Position numbers and translations under genes: made by a program. DNA of 64,000 nt from Rhizobiaceae bacterium (GTDB lineage Bacteria > Pseudomonadota > Alphaproteobacteria > Rhizobiales > Rhizobiaceae), in contig JAEPOG010000003.1 of NCBI GenBank assembly GCA_017643025.1, forward strand, positions 62,001-126,000. The letters run 5' to 3'. This document shows, piece after piece, positions 46,037 to 55,040 of this stretch. Below the pieces are notes generated by a model, which ran no database searches, had not been told where the DNA came from, and worked only from the letters and a program-made list of their open reading frames with translations. Each line of letters opens with the position of its first letter. The first letter of the stretch is position 1.

Positions 46037-47353
46037 ATGCTTCCGCAGGAAATCATCAGGAAGAAGCGCGACGGCGATGCGCTGGCACGGGAGGAGATCG
46101 CCGCATTCGTGAAGGGCCTGGCCGACGGCTCGTTCACCGAGGGTCAGGTGTCCGCGCTCGCCATGGCGGTGTTCCTCAATGGCATGAGCCGCGACGAAGC
46201 AGTCGCGCTCACGCTCGCCATGCGCGATTCCGGCGACGTGCTCGACTGGTCGGACCTGCCGGGGCCGGCGACCGACAAGCACTCCACCGGCGGCGTCGGC
46301 GACAACGTGTCCCTGATGCTGGCGCCCATCGTCGCGGCGTGCGGCGCCTATGTGCCGATGATTTCGGGGCGCGGCCTCGGCCACACTGGCGGCACGCTCG
46401 ATAAGATGGACGCCATTCCCGGCTACACCTCGCAGCCCGACAATGCGTTGTTCCGCAAGACGGTGCGCGAGGCAGGCTGCGCCATCATTGGGCAGACGGC
46501 AAGCCTCGCCCCCGCCGACAAGCGCTTCTACGCCATCCGCGATGTCACCGGCACGGTGGAGTCGATCCCGCTGATCACCGCCTCCATCCTGTCGAAGAAG
46601 CTGGCTGCCGGTCTCGGTTCGCTGGTGCTCGACGTGAAGTCCGGCAACGGCGCCTTCATGGCGACCGCGCGCGAGGCCGGGCAGCTCGCCCGCAGCCTCG
46701 TCGAGGTAGCCAATGGCGCCGGTCTTGCCACCACCGCGCTGATCACCGACATGAACGAGCCGCTGGCCTCCGCCGCCGGTAATGCGGTCGAGGTCGCCAA
46801 CGCGGTCGAGTTCCTGACCGGCAAGCGCGATCCGCGGCTTGAGTCCGTCACGCTGGCACTGGCCGCCGAAATGCTGATGTCGGCGGGCGTCGCGCGGTCC
46901 ATCCACGAAGCCTCGACGGTTTCGCGCCGCGCCTTGGAAACGGGCAAGGCCGCTGAAGTATTCGGGCGTATGGTCGCCGCACTTGGCGGTCCATCTGATT
47001 TCGTCGAGAAACACACTGACTATCTGCCGGCCGCGAAGGTCGAAACTGCGGTGAAGGCCGACCGATCCGGCTACGTAACTGCCGTCGAGACCCGCGACAT
47101 CGGCATCGCCGTTGTCGCGCTGGGCGGCGGCCGCACCGATCCCGGCGCGGCAATCGACCATGCGGTCGGCATCACCCGGCTGGTTTCAATTGGAGCCGAA
47201 GTGTCGAAAGGCGACGCGCTTGCGTTGGTCCACGCGCGCACGCAGTCCGATGCGGAGCACGCGGCGCGTGCCGTTCTGGCGGCCTATTCTCTCGGACAGA
47301 CGAAACCGGCCGTATCGCGCCCGGTACGACGGCGCGTCGTGGCGGACGAATAG
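46037..47353 (+). CDS. deoA: Thymidine phosphorylase
   Basis: A 438-residue pyrimidine nucleoside phosphorylase starting two bases after the previous stop. Landmarks: the family signature GRGLGHTGGTLDKMDAIPG, DKHSTGGVGDNVSL (phosphate binding), LVLDVKSGNGAFM and the C-terminal domain with DIGIAVVALGGGRT. It splits thymidine or deoxyuridine to the base and deoxyribose-1-phosphate. It ends the cotranscribed nucleoside uptake and salvage run. Confidence 0.94.
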   Translation: MLPQEIIRKKRDGDALAREEIAAFVKGLADGSFTEGQVSALAMAVFLNGMSRDEAVALTLAMRDSGDVLDWSDLPGPATDKHSTGGVGDNVSLMLAPIVAACGAYVPMISGRGLGHTGGTLDKMDAIPGYTSQPDNALFRKTVREAGCAIIGQTASLAPADKRFYAIRDVTGTVESIPLITASILSKKLAAGLGSLVLDVKSGNGAFMATAREAGQLARSLVEVANGAGLATTALITDMNEPLASAAGNAVEVANAVEFLTGKRDPRLESVTLALAAEMLMSAGVARSIHEASTVSRRALETGKAAEVFGRMVAALGGPSDFVEKHTDYLPAAKVETAVKADRSGYVTAVETRDIGIAVVALGGGRTDPGAAIDHAVGITRLVSIGAEVSKGDALALVHARTQSDAEHAARAVLAAYSLGQTKPAVSRPVRRRVVADE

Positions 47354-47358
47354 GGCGC

Positions 47359-47928
47359 CTACTGCTCCAGCAGCATTTCGCCGTATTCGACCTTGTAGCC
47401 GGACAGCCGCTTCAGGAAGCTCATTCCGACCAGCGTTCCTTCGAGTGCCGCATCTTCCAGCACCACGGCCTCCACGTCGCGCACGCGGATGCGGCCGATC
47501 TCGACGGAATCGATCGTCGCGGCTGCGGCGCGCGCGACGCCGTTGGCGGTCTTTACCTCGTATTTGAAATCGCTCTGGGTGAGGCTGATGCCCATTCGCC
47601 GCGCAGTCGCCTGGTTGATGGCGATCAGCGTCGCGCCCGTATCGATCAGCGCATCGACCGGCCGTCCGTTGAGACGGAAGTCGGCGCGGAAATGTCCGCG
47701 CTCGTCGGGTTCGAGCCTGACCGAGCGGCCGGAGCCGTTGAGGCGCACCTGTTCCGGCTGCACCTTCTGAACAATCACCACCGGCCGCGCCGGTTCCGCC
47801 TCGGGCGCCCTCTCCTCGAAAGCGGAATTGACCAGCCCGTGAAACATGTCCGGGTTGCTTTGGTAGAGAATGGGCACCGAAGCCGAGCTACCGGCGAAGA
47901 TGCCAAGAATGAGGAGTTTGCGCAGCAT
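47359..47928 (-). CDS. Retropepsin-like aspartic protease, TIGR02281 type
   Basis: A 189-residue membrane-anchored protein. One N-terminal helix, a linker, then a single retropepsin lobe with the catalytic triad ALIDTGATLIAI (DTG at about 114-116) and a closing GMSFLKRL. As a one-lobe enzyme it must dimerise. It is exported or periplasmic, target unknown. It is convergent with deoA (five bases between stops). Confidence 0.88.
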   Translation of the reverse strand: MLRKLLILGIFAGSSASVPILYQSNPDMFHGLVNSAFEERAPEAEPARPVVIVQKVQPEQVRLNGSGRSVRLEPDERGHFRADFRLNGRPVDALIDTGATLIAINQATARRMGISLTQSDFKYEVKTANGVARAAAATIDSVEIGRIRVRDVEAVVLEDAALEGTLVGMSFLKRLSGYKVEYGEMLLEQ

Positions 47929-48041
47929 GGAGCAGCCCTTTCGGCGGGCAAGCTACGCAATCGGCGCTATTTCGGGGTTAACGGCCGGTGATCCGCGCTG
48001 TCAGGGTTAAGCCTTGGTTACCGGGGTCGGTTGGCGTCGGC

Positions 48042-48671
48042 TCACTTCGTGCCATACATGCGGTCGCCGGCGTCACCGAGCCCGGGCACGATATAGCCCT
48101 TCTCGTTGAGGTGGCTGTCGATGGAGGCGGTGAACACCGGCACGTCCGGATGCGCCTTGGTGAAGTGCGCGATACCCTCCGGCGCGGCCAGCAGGCAGAG
48201 ATAGCGCAGATTGGTCGCACCCCGCCCCTTCAGCTTGTCCACCGCCGCGATAGAGGAATTGCCGGTCGCCAGCATCGGATCGACAACGATGATCAGCCGG
48301 TTTTCCAGGTCGCTCGGCGCCTTGAAGAAATATTCCACCGCCTCCAGCGTGTCGTGGTCGCGGTAGAGCCCGATATGCGCCACGCGCGCCGCCGGTACGA
48401 GATCGAGCATGCCGTCGAGCAAGCCGTTTCCGGCGCGCAGCACCGAGGCGAAGACCAGCTTCTTGCCTTCCAGAATAGGCGCGTCCATCGGCTCGAGCGG
48501 CGTCTCGATGCGCGTCGTCGTCAGCTCCAGGTCACGCGTCACCTCGTAGCACAAGAGCAGCGATATCTCGCGCAGCAGCCGGCGGAAACTCGCCGTCGAG
48601 GTCTCCTTGTTGCGCATGATGGTGAGCTTGTGTTTGACCAGCGGATGGTCGACGACCGTGACGCCCTTCAT
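48042..48671 (-). CDS. upp: Uracil phosphoribosyltransferase
   Basis: A 209-residue enzyme making UMP from uracil and PRPP. The PRPP-binding motif reads [12 protein letters not shown], with RAGNGLLDG and the uracil-binding [17 protein letters not shown] end. GAGGAG precedes the ATG. It recovers the uracil released by the neighbouring phosphorylase. Confidence 0.96.
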   Translation of the reverse strand: MKGVTVVDHPLVKHKLTIMRNKETSTASFRRLLREISLLLCYEVTRDLELTTTRIETPLEPMDAPILEGKKLVFASVLRAGNGLLDGMLDLVPAARVAHIGLYRDHDTLEAVEYFFKAPSDLENRLIIVVDPMLATGNSSIAAVDKLKGRGATNLRYLCLLAAPEGIAHFTKAHPDVPVFTASIDSHLNEKGYIVPGLGDAGDRMYGTK

Positions 48672-48767
48672 GCGGCTGCTCCTCGTTGGCGGCTTCTTCG
48701 TTCCATCTTAGCGGCGACCGCGCCGCCTCCGCCACCCGCCTTGTGACGCGGTCACAGCTTTGTCGGC

Positions 48768-49733
48768 TCAGCCGCCGGACTTTGCCAACAGCGCCTCGCG
48801 CGTGTCCTCGTCGACGAAGGCTGCGGCTATCGCCGTCTGCGTCACCTCCGCGAGTTCATGCGCTTCCATGCCGAAATGCGTCGCCGCGACGTCGTATTCC
48901 ATTCTGAGGCTGGTGTGGAAATAGGGCGGGTCGTCGGAATTGAGCGTGACGCGGCAACCCGCCGCCCTGAGCGTCGGGAACGGATGCGATGCGTAATCGG
49001 GAAACACCTTCAGCGCGACGTTGGACACGGGGCAGACTTCCAGCACCACGCCCTCGTCCGCTATGCGTTTCACAAGGTCCGGGTTCTCGATCGCCCGAAC
49101 TCCGTGGCCGATGCGCGACGGGCGGATGTGGTCGAGCGCGTCGCGCACGCTTTCCCAGCCGGCCAGCTCCCCGGCATGGACGGTGATGCCGAGCCCGGCT
49201 TCGCGCGCAATGTCGAACGCCTTGGTGTAGTCGGCCAGATTGCCGAAGCGTTCCTCTCCCGCCATGCCGTAGCCGGTCACCAGCGGGTGCCCGCATTCGA
49301 CCGCGAAGCGCGCAGCAGCCTCGACCGATTCAACGCCGAAATGGCGCACGCCGGTCACGATCATGCGCGATTCGATGCCGGTCGCCGCCTTTGCCAGCTT
49401 CATGCCCTCGCCAAGCGCGTTTGTGTACGCTTCCGGCGACAGCCCGGCCCGCCGCGCATGGTCGGGCGAGGTGAAGAACTCGGAATAGATCGCGCCGTCA
49501 CTGGCGAGGCTTGTGAGGTAGTGTTCAGCCAGCAGCGCGTAGTCGTCCTCGTCGCGGAATAGATTGGCCGAGAAATCATAAGCCGCGAGGAACGTCGTGA
49601 AATCCTCCCACACGAACGCGCCGTCGCGGATGAAGGCGGAGGTGTCCGCGCCATATTTCCGCGCCTGCCGTTCCACCAGCTCCGGCGCGGCCGCGCCCTC
49701 GATATGGCAGTGCAGTTCGGCCATCGCCGTCAT
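48768..49733 (-). CDS. add: Adenosine deaminase
   Basis: About 321 residues, starting at 49733 behind GAGGGGAA. The zinc-binding start [27 protein letters not shown] (His and Glu of the active site), RIGHGVRAI and LNSDDPPYF (final metal Asp) define the family, which converts adenosine to inosine. It could act on related aminopurines; ELHCHIEG has Cys where the usual pattern has Leu. It is same-strand with upp, 96 bases upstream. Confidence 0.93.
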   Translation of the reverse strand: MTAMAELHCHIEGAAAPELVERQARKYGADTSAFIRDGAFVWEDFTTFLAAYDFSANLFRDEDDYALLAEHYLTSLASDGAIYSEFFTSPDHARRAGLSPEAYTNALGEGMKLAKAATGIESRMIVTGVRHFGVESVEAAARFAVECGHPLVTGYGMAGEERFGNLADYTKAFDIAREAGLGITVHAGELAGWESVRDALDHIRPSRIGHGVRAIENPDLVKRIADEGVVLEVCPVSNVALKVFPDYASHPFPTLRAAGCRVTLNSDDPPYFHTSLRMEYDVAATHFGMEAHELAEVTQTAIAAAFVDEDTREALLAKSGG

Positions 49734-49848
49734 CGCGTGTTCCCCTCGTCTTGCCGCATTGCGGGCGCGGCCCTTCATCGCGGCTGAGACAATAGCGCCC
49801 GCATTTTCAATGGGCTATGGTCCGCCCGGCTTTTGACAGGAAATTGGG

Positions 49849-50625
49849 ATGACCGGAGAGCGCACCACGGCGGCCGGCGGCATGGAAACCTCCTACGGCT
49901 TCCGCACCGTTGGCGAGAGCGACAAGCAGGGCATGGTCGATTCCGTGTTCCATCGCGTCGCGCAGCGCTACGACATCATGAACGACCTGATGTCGGGCGG
50001 GCTGCACCGGCTGTGGAAGGACGCCATGGTTTCATGGCTCAACCCGCCGCCGCGGCCCGGCTGGAAGCTGCTCGACGTTGCGGGTGGCACCGGCGACATC
50101 GCCTTCCGCACTGTCGATGCCTCGCGCGGCAACGCTCATGCGACCGTACTCGACATCAACGGTTCGATGCTGGCCGTCGGCCGCGAGCGGGCGGAAAAGC
50201 GCGGTCTCGGCGCTTCGACCGAGTTCGTCGAGGCCAATGCCGAGGAGCTTCCCTTTCCGGACGCCAGCTTCGACGCCTACACGATCGCCTTCGGCATCCG
50301 CAACGTGCCGCATATCGACAAGGCGCTGGCCGAGGCTTTCCGTGTCCTGAAGACGGGAGGCCGTTTCCTCTGCCTCGAATTTTCGGAGGTGGATTTCCCG
50401 CCGCTGGAGAAGCTCTACGAAGCCTGGTCGTTCAACGCCATTCCGCGTATCGGCAAGATGGTGACCGGCGACGGCGAGCCCTACCGCTATCTGGTGGAAT
50501 CGATCCGCCGCTTCCCCAACCAGCCCAACTTCGCCGCCATGATTGGGGCGGCCGGCTTCGAGCGCGTAACCTGGCGCGACTACTCCGGCGGCATCGCCGC
50601 CTGCCATTCCGGCTGGAAGCTCTGA
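49849..50625 (+). CDS. ubiE: Ubiquinone/menaquinone biosynthesis C-methyltransferase
   Basis: A 258-residue SAM-dependent methylase of ubiquinone synthesis. Family motifs: [18 protein letters not shown], the SAM-binding [22 protein letters not shown]-like [14 protein letters not shown] and [21 protein letters not shown]. It starts the classic alphaproteobacterial order ubiE-ubiB-coaBC. Confidence 0.96.
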   Translation: MTGERTTAAGGMETSYGFRTVGESDKQGMVDSVFHRVAQRYDIMNDLMSGGLHRLWKDAMVSWLNPPPRPGWKLLDVAGGTGDIAFRTVDASRGNAHATVLDINGSMLAVGRERAEKRGLGASTEFVEANAEELPFPDASFDAYTIAFGIRNVPHIDKALAEAFRVLKTGGRFLCLEFSEVDFPPLEKLYEAWSFNAIPRIGKMVTGDGEPYRYLVESIRRFPNQPNFAAMIGAAGFERVTWRDYSGGIAACHSGWKL

Positions 50626-50638
50626 GCCTGCCTCGCGC

Positions 50639-52213
50639 ATGAGCACGCTGGGCGCATATTTCCGGCTGGGCCGCGCGGGCTGGGTGATGGTCCGCGAGGG
50701 GGTGGTGGCTGCACTGCCCGGCGACGAACTCGACGGCCCGGCGCGCTTCGGCTGGCGTATTTCGAAGATGCTCGCCCGCGGGCGGGCGCGCCGCCGCGAG
50801 CGTAGCGAACGCATCGCCCGGGCGATCGAGCGGCTCGGCCCCTCCTACGTCAAGCTCGGCCAGTTCCTCGCCACGCGCCCCGATGTCGTCGGGCACGAAA
50901 TCGCGGTCGATCTCGCCACCCTGCAGGATCGGATGAAGAAATTCCCGCAGGCAGCAGCCGTGAAGACCATCGAGGAATCGATCGGCGTCCCAGTGCCCGA
51001 ACTGTTCGGCAAATTCGAGGAGCCGATTGCCGCCGCCTCCATCGCCCAGGTCCACCCCGCAACGGTCGATGCCGACGGCAAGACAGGCAAGGTCGCGGTC
51101 AAGGTGATCCGCCCCGGCGTGCGCCGCCGGTTCCATCGCGACCTCGAAGGCTTTTTCCTCGCCGCTCGATTGCAGGAGCGCTTCATTCCGTCCTCGCGCC
51201 GGCTGAAGCCGGTGGAGGTGGCTCAGACACTGGCCCAGACCACGAAGATCGAGATGGACCTCAGGCTAGAGGCCGCGGCGCTGTCGGAAATGGCGGAGAA
51301 TATCGCCGGCGATCCGGGCTTCCGCGTGCCCTGGGTCGACTGGCGGCGCACCGGCCGCGACGTGCTGACCATGGAGTGGGTCGACGGCATCCGCATATCG
51401 GACATCGATGCTTTGCGCGCCGCCGGACACGACCCGAAGGCGCTGGCCGCAACGCTTATCCAGTCATTCCTGCGTCATACGCTGCGCGACGGCTTCTTTC
51501 ACGCCGACATGCACCCCGGAAACCTGTTCGTGGAGGCCGACGGCACCATCGTGGCCGTCGATTTCGGCATCGTGGGCCGCCTCGGTCGCAAGGAACGCCG
51601 GTTTCTTGCTGAAATCCTGTACGGCTTCATCAGGCGCGACTTCCGCCGCGTGGCGGAGGTGCATTTCGAAGCCGGCTACGTTCCGGCCCATCACGATGTC
51701 GCGGCCTTCGCCCAGGCGCTGCGCGCCATCGGCGAGCCGATCCACGGCCAGCCGGCCGAAACCATCTCCATGGCCAAGCTGCTCACCCTGCTGTTCGAGG
51801 TGACCGAACTCTTCGACATGCAGACGCGGCCGGAGCTGCTCCTGCTGCAGAAGACGATGGTGGTCGTCGAGGGCGTGGCGCGTTCGCTCGACCCGCATTT
51901 CAACATGTGGAAGACGGCGGAGCCCGTCGTCGGCAATTGGATCGCAGAGAACCTGGGGCCGCGCGGCATGATCTCGGACGCGCGCGAAGGCGTCGGTGCA
52001 CTGCTGTCGCTCGCCCGCCAGGCGCCGGACCTCGTCGCCCGCACCGAGCGCCTGTCGCGCGAGATCGACGCCATGGCCGAAAAAGGCCTGCGCTTCGACG
52101 CTGAGACGGCCAACGCCATCGGCCGCGCCGAGGCGCGTCATACGCGTTGGGGCCGCGTTGCGCTCTGGATCATCGCGATTTCAGCGGCAGTGATAGCATT
52201 CAGGCTGATTTGA
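50639..52213 (+). CDS. ubiB: UbiB/ABC1 family kinase-like protein of ubiquinone biosynthesis
   Basis: A 524-residue atypical kinase-like ATPase required for ubiquinone synthesis. Motifs: LGPSYVKLGQFLATRPD, the Ala-rich loop AAASIAQVH, ADMHPGNLFVEADGTIVAVDFGIVGRL, and a C-terminal membrane helix (WIIAISAAVIAFRLI). It follows ubiE by 13 bases. A FitA-like half-site (TGATAGCA) lies in its last codons. Confidence 0.95.
   Translation: MSTLGAYFRLGRAGWVMVREGVVAALPGDELDGPARFGWRISKMLARGRARRRERSERIARAIERLGPSYVKLGQFLATRPDVVGHEIAVDLATLQDRMKKFPQAAAVKTIEESIGVPVPELFGKFEEPIAAASIAQVHPATVDADGKTGKVAVKVIRPGVRRRFHRDLEGFFLAARLQERFIPSSRRLKPVEVAQTLAQTTKIEMDLRLEAAALSEMAENIAGDPGFRVPWVDWRRTGRDVLTMEWVDGIRISDIDALRAAGHDPKALAATLIQSFLRHTLRDGFFHADMHPGNLFVEADGTIVAVDFGIVGRLGRKERRFLAEILYGFIRRDFRRVAEVHFEAGYVPAHHDVAAFAQALRAIGEPIHGQPAETISMAKLLTLLFEVTELFDMQTRPELLLLQKTMVVVEGVARSLDPHFNMWKTAEPVVGNWIAENLGPRGMISDAREGVGALLSLARQAPDLVARTERLSREIDAMAEKGLRFDAETANAIGRAEARHTRWGRVALWIIAISAAVIAFRLI
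52187..52200 (+). promoter_or_regulatory. Upstream copy of the coaBC operator element
   Basis: GCAGTGATAGCATT, within the end of ubiB, matches GCAGTGCTAGCATT at 52230-52243 in 13 of 14 bases. The copies are 43 bases apart, about four helical turns, which would place two bound dimers on the same DNA face. The core TGATAGCA equals the FitA half-site as I recall it. Confidence 0.5.
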
Positions 52214-52223
52214 CTTCCATTTT

Positions 52224-52251
52224 ATGACTGCAGTGCTAGCATTGCAGTCAT
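52224..52251. promoter_or_regulatory. 28-bp near-perfect palindrome over the coaBC start codon
   Basis: The outer arms ATGACTGCA and TGCAGTCAT, each 9 bp, surround the self-complementary core TGCTAGCA. Only one symmetric base pair (G/T) breaks perfection. It ends on the T of the coaBC ATG, and there is no Shine-Dalgarno sequence. The encoded protein starts with a ribbon-helix-helix domain, so this is a likely autoregulatory operator; in RNA it would also fold the start codon into a stem. Confidence 0.7.
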
Positions 52252-53701
52252 GGCTACCGTCACCATCCGCAATCTCGATCCCGAAGTGAAGGATCATCTG
52301 CGTCGCCTCGCGGCGCGCAACAACCTCTCCATGGAGGAGCAGGCGCGCATCCTTATCCGCGACGCGGTCGCGGGCGATGCGGTGCCCCCGCAGCGCATCG
52401 GGCAGATCGAGGAGATGCTCCGCTCGCTGGCGGAGGGTAAGGAAAGCTCCGCATCCGCTTCGAACCCGCGTCAGGGAATAGCCGGCGCCCGTATCCTCTT
52501 GATCGTCGGCGGAGGCATCGCCGCCTATAAATGCCTCGACCTGATCCGCCGCTTGCGCGAGCGGGGCGCGTCGGTGCGCTGCGTGATGACAGAGGCCGCG
52601 CAGCAATTCGTCACGCCGCTGTCGGTCGGCGCGCTCACCGCCGATCATGTCTTCACCGACCTGTTCGATCGCCAGGACGAGCAGGATGTCGGCCATATCC
52701 GTCTCGCGCGCGAATCCGACCTCATTGTCGTCGCGCCGGCCACAGCCGACCTGATGGCCAAGCTCGCCAATGGCCTTGCCAACGATCTCGCCTCCGCCGT
52801 GCTGCTTGCTACAAAGTCCAAGGTTCTGATGGCGCCGGCCATGAACCCGGCCATGTGGGCGCACCCGGCAACGCGGCGCAACCGCGCGACCTTGGAGAAG
52901 GACGGGGTTCTGTTCGTCGGGCCGAACCGCGGCGAGATGGCAGAAAGCGGCGAAGCGGGCGAAGGTCGCATGGCTGAACCGCTCGAAATTGTCGCCGCGA
53001 TCGAGTTGCAATTGAAGCCGGCTAAACAACGACTCATCGGTCGCCGTATCGTCGTCACTTCGGGCCCGACGCATGAGCCGCTCGATCCGGTGCGCTATAT
53101 CGCGAACCGCTCGTCGGGCAAACAGGGGCACGCCATTGCAGGAGCACTTGCCGCGCTCGGCGCCGACGTCCGCCTTGTGTCCGGCCCCGTGAATATCCCC
53201 GACCCCTTGGGCGTGACGGTCATCCCTGTCGAGACGGCGCGTGAAATGAAGAAAGCGGTGGAGGCGCAGCTTCCCGCTGACGCGGGCATATTCGTTGCCG
53301 CCGTCGCAGACTGGCGGCCAGCCGACACGGGAGCGGAAAAGATCAAGAAGATAGCCGGCAAGGGACCGCCGCCACTCGCCATGGTCGAGAACCCGGATAT
53401 CCTTGCCACCATAGGCCATAACAAGCAGCGCCCGGCGCTGGTGGTCGGTTTCGCCGCCGAAACGCAGAACCTGGCGAAAAACGCGGCGGCCAAGCTGAAG
53501 AAGAAGGGTGCCGACATCATCGTCGCCAACGACGTCTCGCACGACAGCGGCGTCGGCGCGAAGGGCGTCATGGGCGGCGACCGCAATCTGGTGCGCATCG
53601 TCTCCAGCGCCGGCATCGACGAATGGCCCGAAATGACCAAGGCGGAGGTCGCCGAGAGGCTCGCCTCCCTGGTTGCCGAGCGGCTGTCGACGGATAGCTA
53701 A
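52250..53701 (+). CDS. coaBC: CoaBC (phosphopantothenoylcysteine synthetase/decarboxylase) fused to an N-terminal ribbon-helix-helix DNA-binding domain
   Basis: A 483-residue protein; usual CoaBC is about 400. Residues 1-42 (ATVTIRNLDPEVKDHLRRL...SMEEQARILIRDAV) form a FitA-like ribbon-helix-helix antitoxin domain, joined by a linker (43-78) to CoaBC. The CoaC part has GGGIAAYK, the active-site His of VGHIRLAR (about 149) and PAMNPAMW. The CoaB part has SGPTHEPLDPVRYIANRSSGKQG and AAVADWRP. The two activities make phosphopantetheine for coenzyme A from phosphopantothenate, cysteine and CTP. Ser233 stands where the CoaC Cys of ACG is expected. A palindrome overlaps the start. Confidence 0.92.
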   Translation: MATVTIRNLDPEVKDHLRRLAARNNLSMEEQARILIRDAVAGDAVPPQRIGQIEEMLRSLAEGKESSASASNPRQGIAGARILLIVGGGIAAYKCLDLIRRLRERGASVRCVMTEAAQQFVTPLSVGALTADHVFTDLFDRQDEQDVGHIRLARESDLIVVAPATADLMAKLANGLANDLASAVLLATKSKVLMAPAMNPAMWAHPATRRNRATLEKDGVLFVGPNRGEMAESGEAGEGRMAEPLEIVAAIELQLKPAKQRLIGRRIVVTSGPTHEPLDPVRYIANRSSGKQGHAIAGALAALGADVRLVSGPVNIPDPLGVTVIPVETAREMKKAVEAQLPADAGIFVAAVADWRPADTGAEKIKKIAGKGPPPLAMVENPDILATIGHNKQRPALVVGFAAETQNLAKNAAAKLKKKGADIIVANDVSHDSGVGAKGVMGGDRNLVRIVSSAGIDEWPEMTKAEVAERLASLVAERLSTDS

Positions 53702-53731
53702 CCGGGTTTCAGGCAGCTCCGTCCTTTTGGT

Positions 53732-53977
53732 TCACGCGCTGGGCGTGCGGCCCAGCGCTATACCGGCATTTTCCTGCTCGCGCTTCACGGTCTCGATTGC
53801 GCTGTCGATGCTGCCGATCGTGGCCTCAGCGTCGGACGCCGCAAGATCGCCGTCCTCGCGCTTCTTCAGTGCATCCCGGCGCATCGCCTCCAGTAGGCCA
53901 AGTTTTTCGGCCTTGGTATGCGTGTCGCTCTCTGCGAGCATTTCCGGTGTCATCTCCTGTGCGGTTGCGGCTTTCAT
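53732..53977 (-). CDS. Small charged protein of unknown function
   Basis: An 81-residue, mostly helical, charged protein (TKAEKLGLLEAMRRDALKKREDGDL) with a strong AAGGAG site before the ATG. No transmembrane segment or known family. Convergent with coaBC. Confidence 0.55.
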   Translation of the reverse strand: MKAATAQEMTPEMLAESDTHTKAEKLGLLEAMRRDALKKREDGDLAASDAEATIGSIDSAIETVKREQENAGIALGRTPSA

Positions 53978-54123
53978 GGTTCAGTCTCCTTTCGGTGAGG
54001 GAGATTGCGCCGCCGACCTGTCCATTTTGTGCCGAAGCGAAGGCTCTTGTGTGGCTCCTAGGCATAATAGAGGCCCGGCGTGTTGCGCCGGGCCTTGCTT
54101 GGGAGCGATGCGTCGCCGCGGCG

Positions 54124-54783
54124 TCAGGCCGTCGGCTGCTTGGTCTTCCTGAGATAGGGCAGCACGCGCTCGAAGCCGCCGAAGCGCTTCTCGGCATCCT
54201 CGTCGGAAACGGCGGCGGTGATGATCACGTCCTCGCCCTGCTGCCAGTTGGCCGGCGTCGCCACCTGGTGCTTGGCGGTCAGCTGCATGGAGTCGATGGC
54301 GCGCAGGATCTCGTTGAAGTTGCGCCCCGTCGTCATCGGGTAGGTGAGCACCAGCTTGATCTTCTTGTCCGGTCCGATCACGTAGACCGAGCGTACTGTG
54401 GCGTTATCGGCCGGCGTGCGGCCCTCCGAGCTTGATCCGGCGTCGGCCGGCAGCATGTCGTAGAGCTTGGCGACGGCAAGGTCCTTGTCGCCGATCAGCG
54501 GATAGTCGACATCGAAGCCGGTCGCCGTCCTGATGTCGTCCTTCCACTTGGCATGGCTCTCGACGGGATCGACCGAGATGCCGATGATCTTCACTCCGCG
54601 CTTGGCGAACTCCGGCGCGATGCCGGCCATCGTGCCCAGCTCGGTGGTGCAGACCGGGGTGAAATTCTTGGGGTGGGAGAACAGCACGGCCCAGCCGTCG
54701 CCGATCCACTCGTGGAACTTGATCTTGCCCTTGGTGGTGTCGGCAATGAAATCGGGCGCGGTGTCGTTGATGCGAAGGCCCAT
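54124..54783 (-). CDS. Peroxiredoxin, 1-Cys Prx6 type
   Basis: About 219 residues. The peroxidatic Cys45 lies in NFTPVCTTELG, followed by the Prx6-type C-terminal extension (MTTGRNFNEILRAIDSMQLT). No conserved resolving Cys is seen, which suits the 1-Cys class. It reduces peroxides in the cytosol. AAGGAG precedes the start at 54783. The 257-base stretch upstream to 55040 shows no gene. Confidence 0.93.
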   Translation of the reverse strand: MGLRINDTAPDFIADTTKGKIKFHEWIGDGWAVLFSHPKNFTPVCTTELGTMAGIAPEFAKRGVKIIGISVDPVESHAKWKDDIRTATGFDVDYPLIGDKDLAVAKLYDMLPADAGSSSEGRTPADNATVRSVYVIGPDKKIKLVLTYPMTTGRNFNEILRAIDSMQLTAKHQVATPANWQQGEDVIITAAVSDEDAEKRFGGFERVLPYLRKTKQPTA

Positions 54784-55040
54784 GGCGCGTCTCCTTGGCT
54801 TGTTCACGCCTTGCGGCGATTTCCCCCGAATATGCGCCGCTGCGCATCGCCATTCGAGAAATGAAAGCGCGATTCCGCCGCGTCCTTGGAACAAACGGCA
54901 ACGCCGCGCCGCCGCGATGGAAATCTTTTCCAAATCGACTCGCGTCCCGGCCCACCGCGCATTCGCGTAAAATCTTCATGAACTGATTTGCCATAAAAGC
55001 TTCATGGATGGGCCGGCATGGTGCGCGGCGATCGCGGGGC

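Noticed and set aside
45944-47161. 405-codon minus-strand frame opposite deoA
   Set aside because: Same artefact: antisense of a strongly conserved thymidine phosphorylase gene, low-complexity translation.
52191-52251. A complete FitAB-type toxin-antitoxin module at coaBC
   Set aside because: The RHH part is fused to CoaBC and no PIN-domain toxin gene lies on either side, so it is not a toxin-antitoxin pair.
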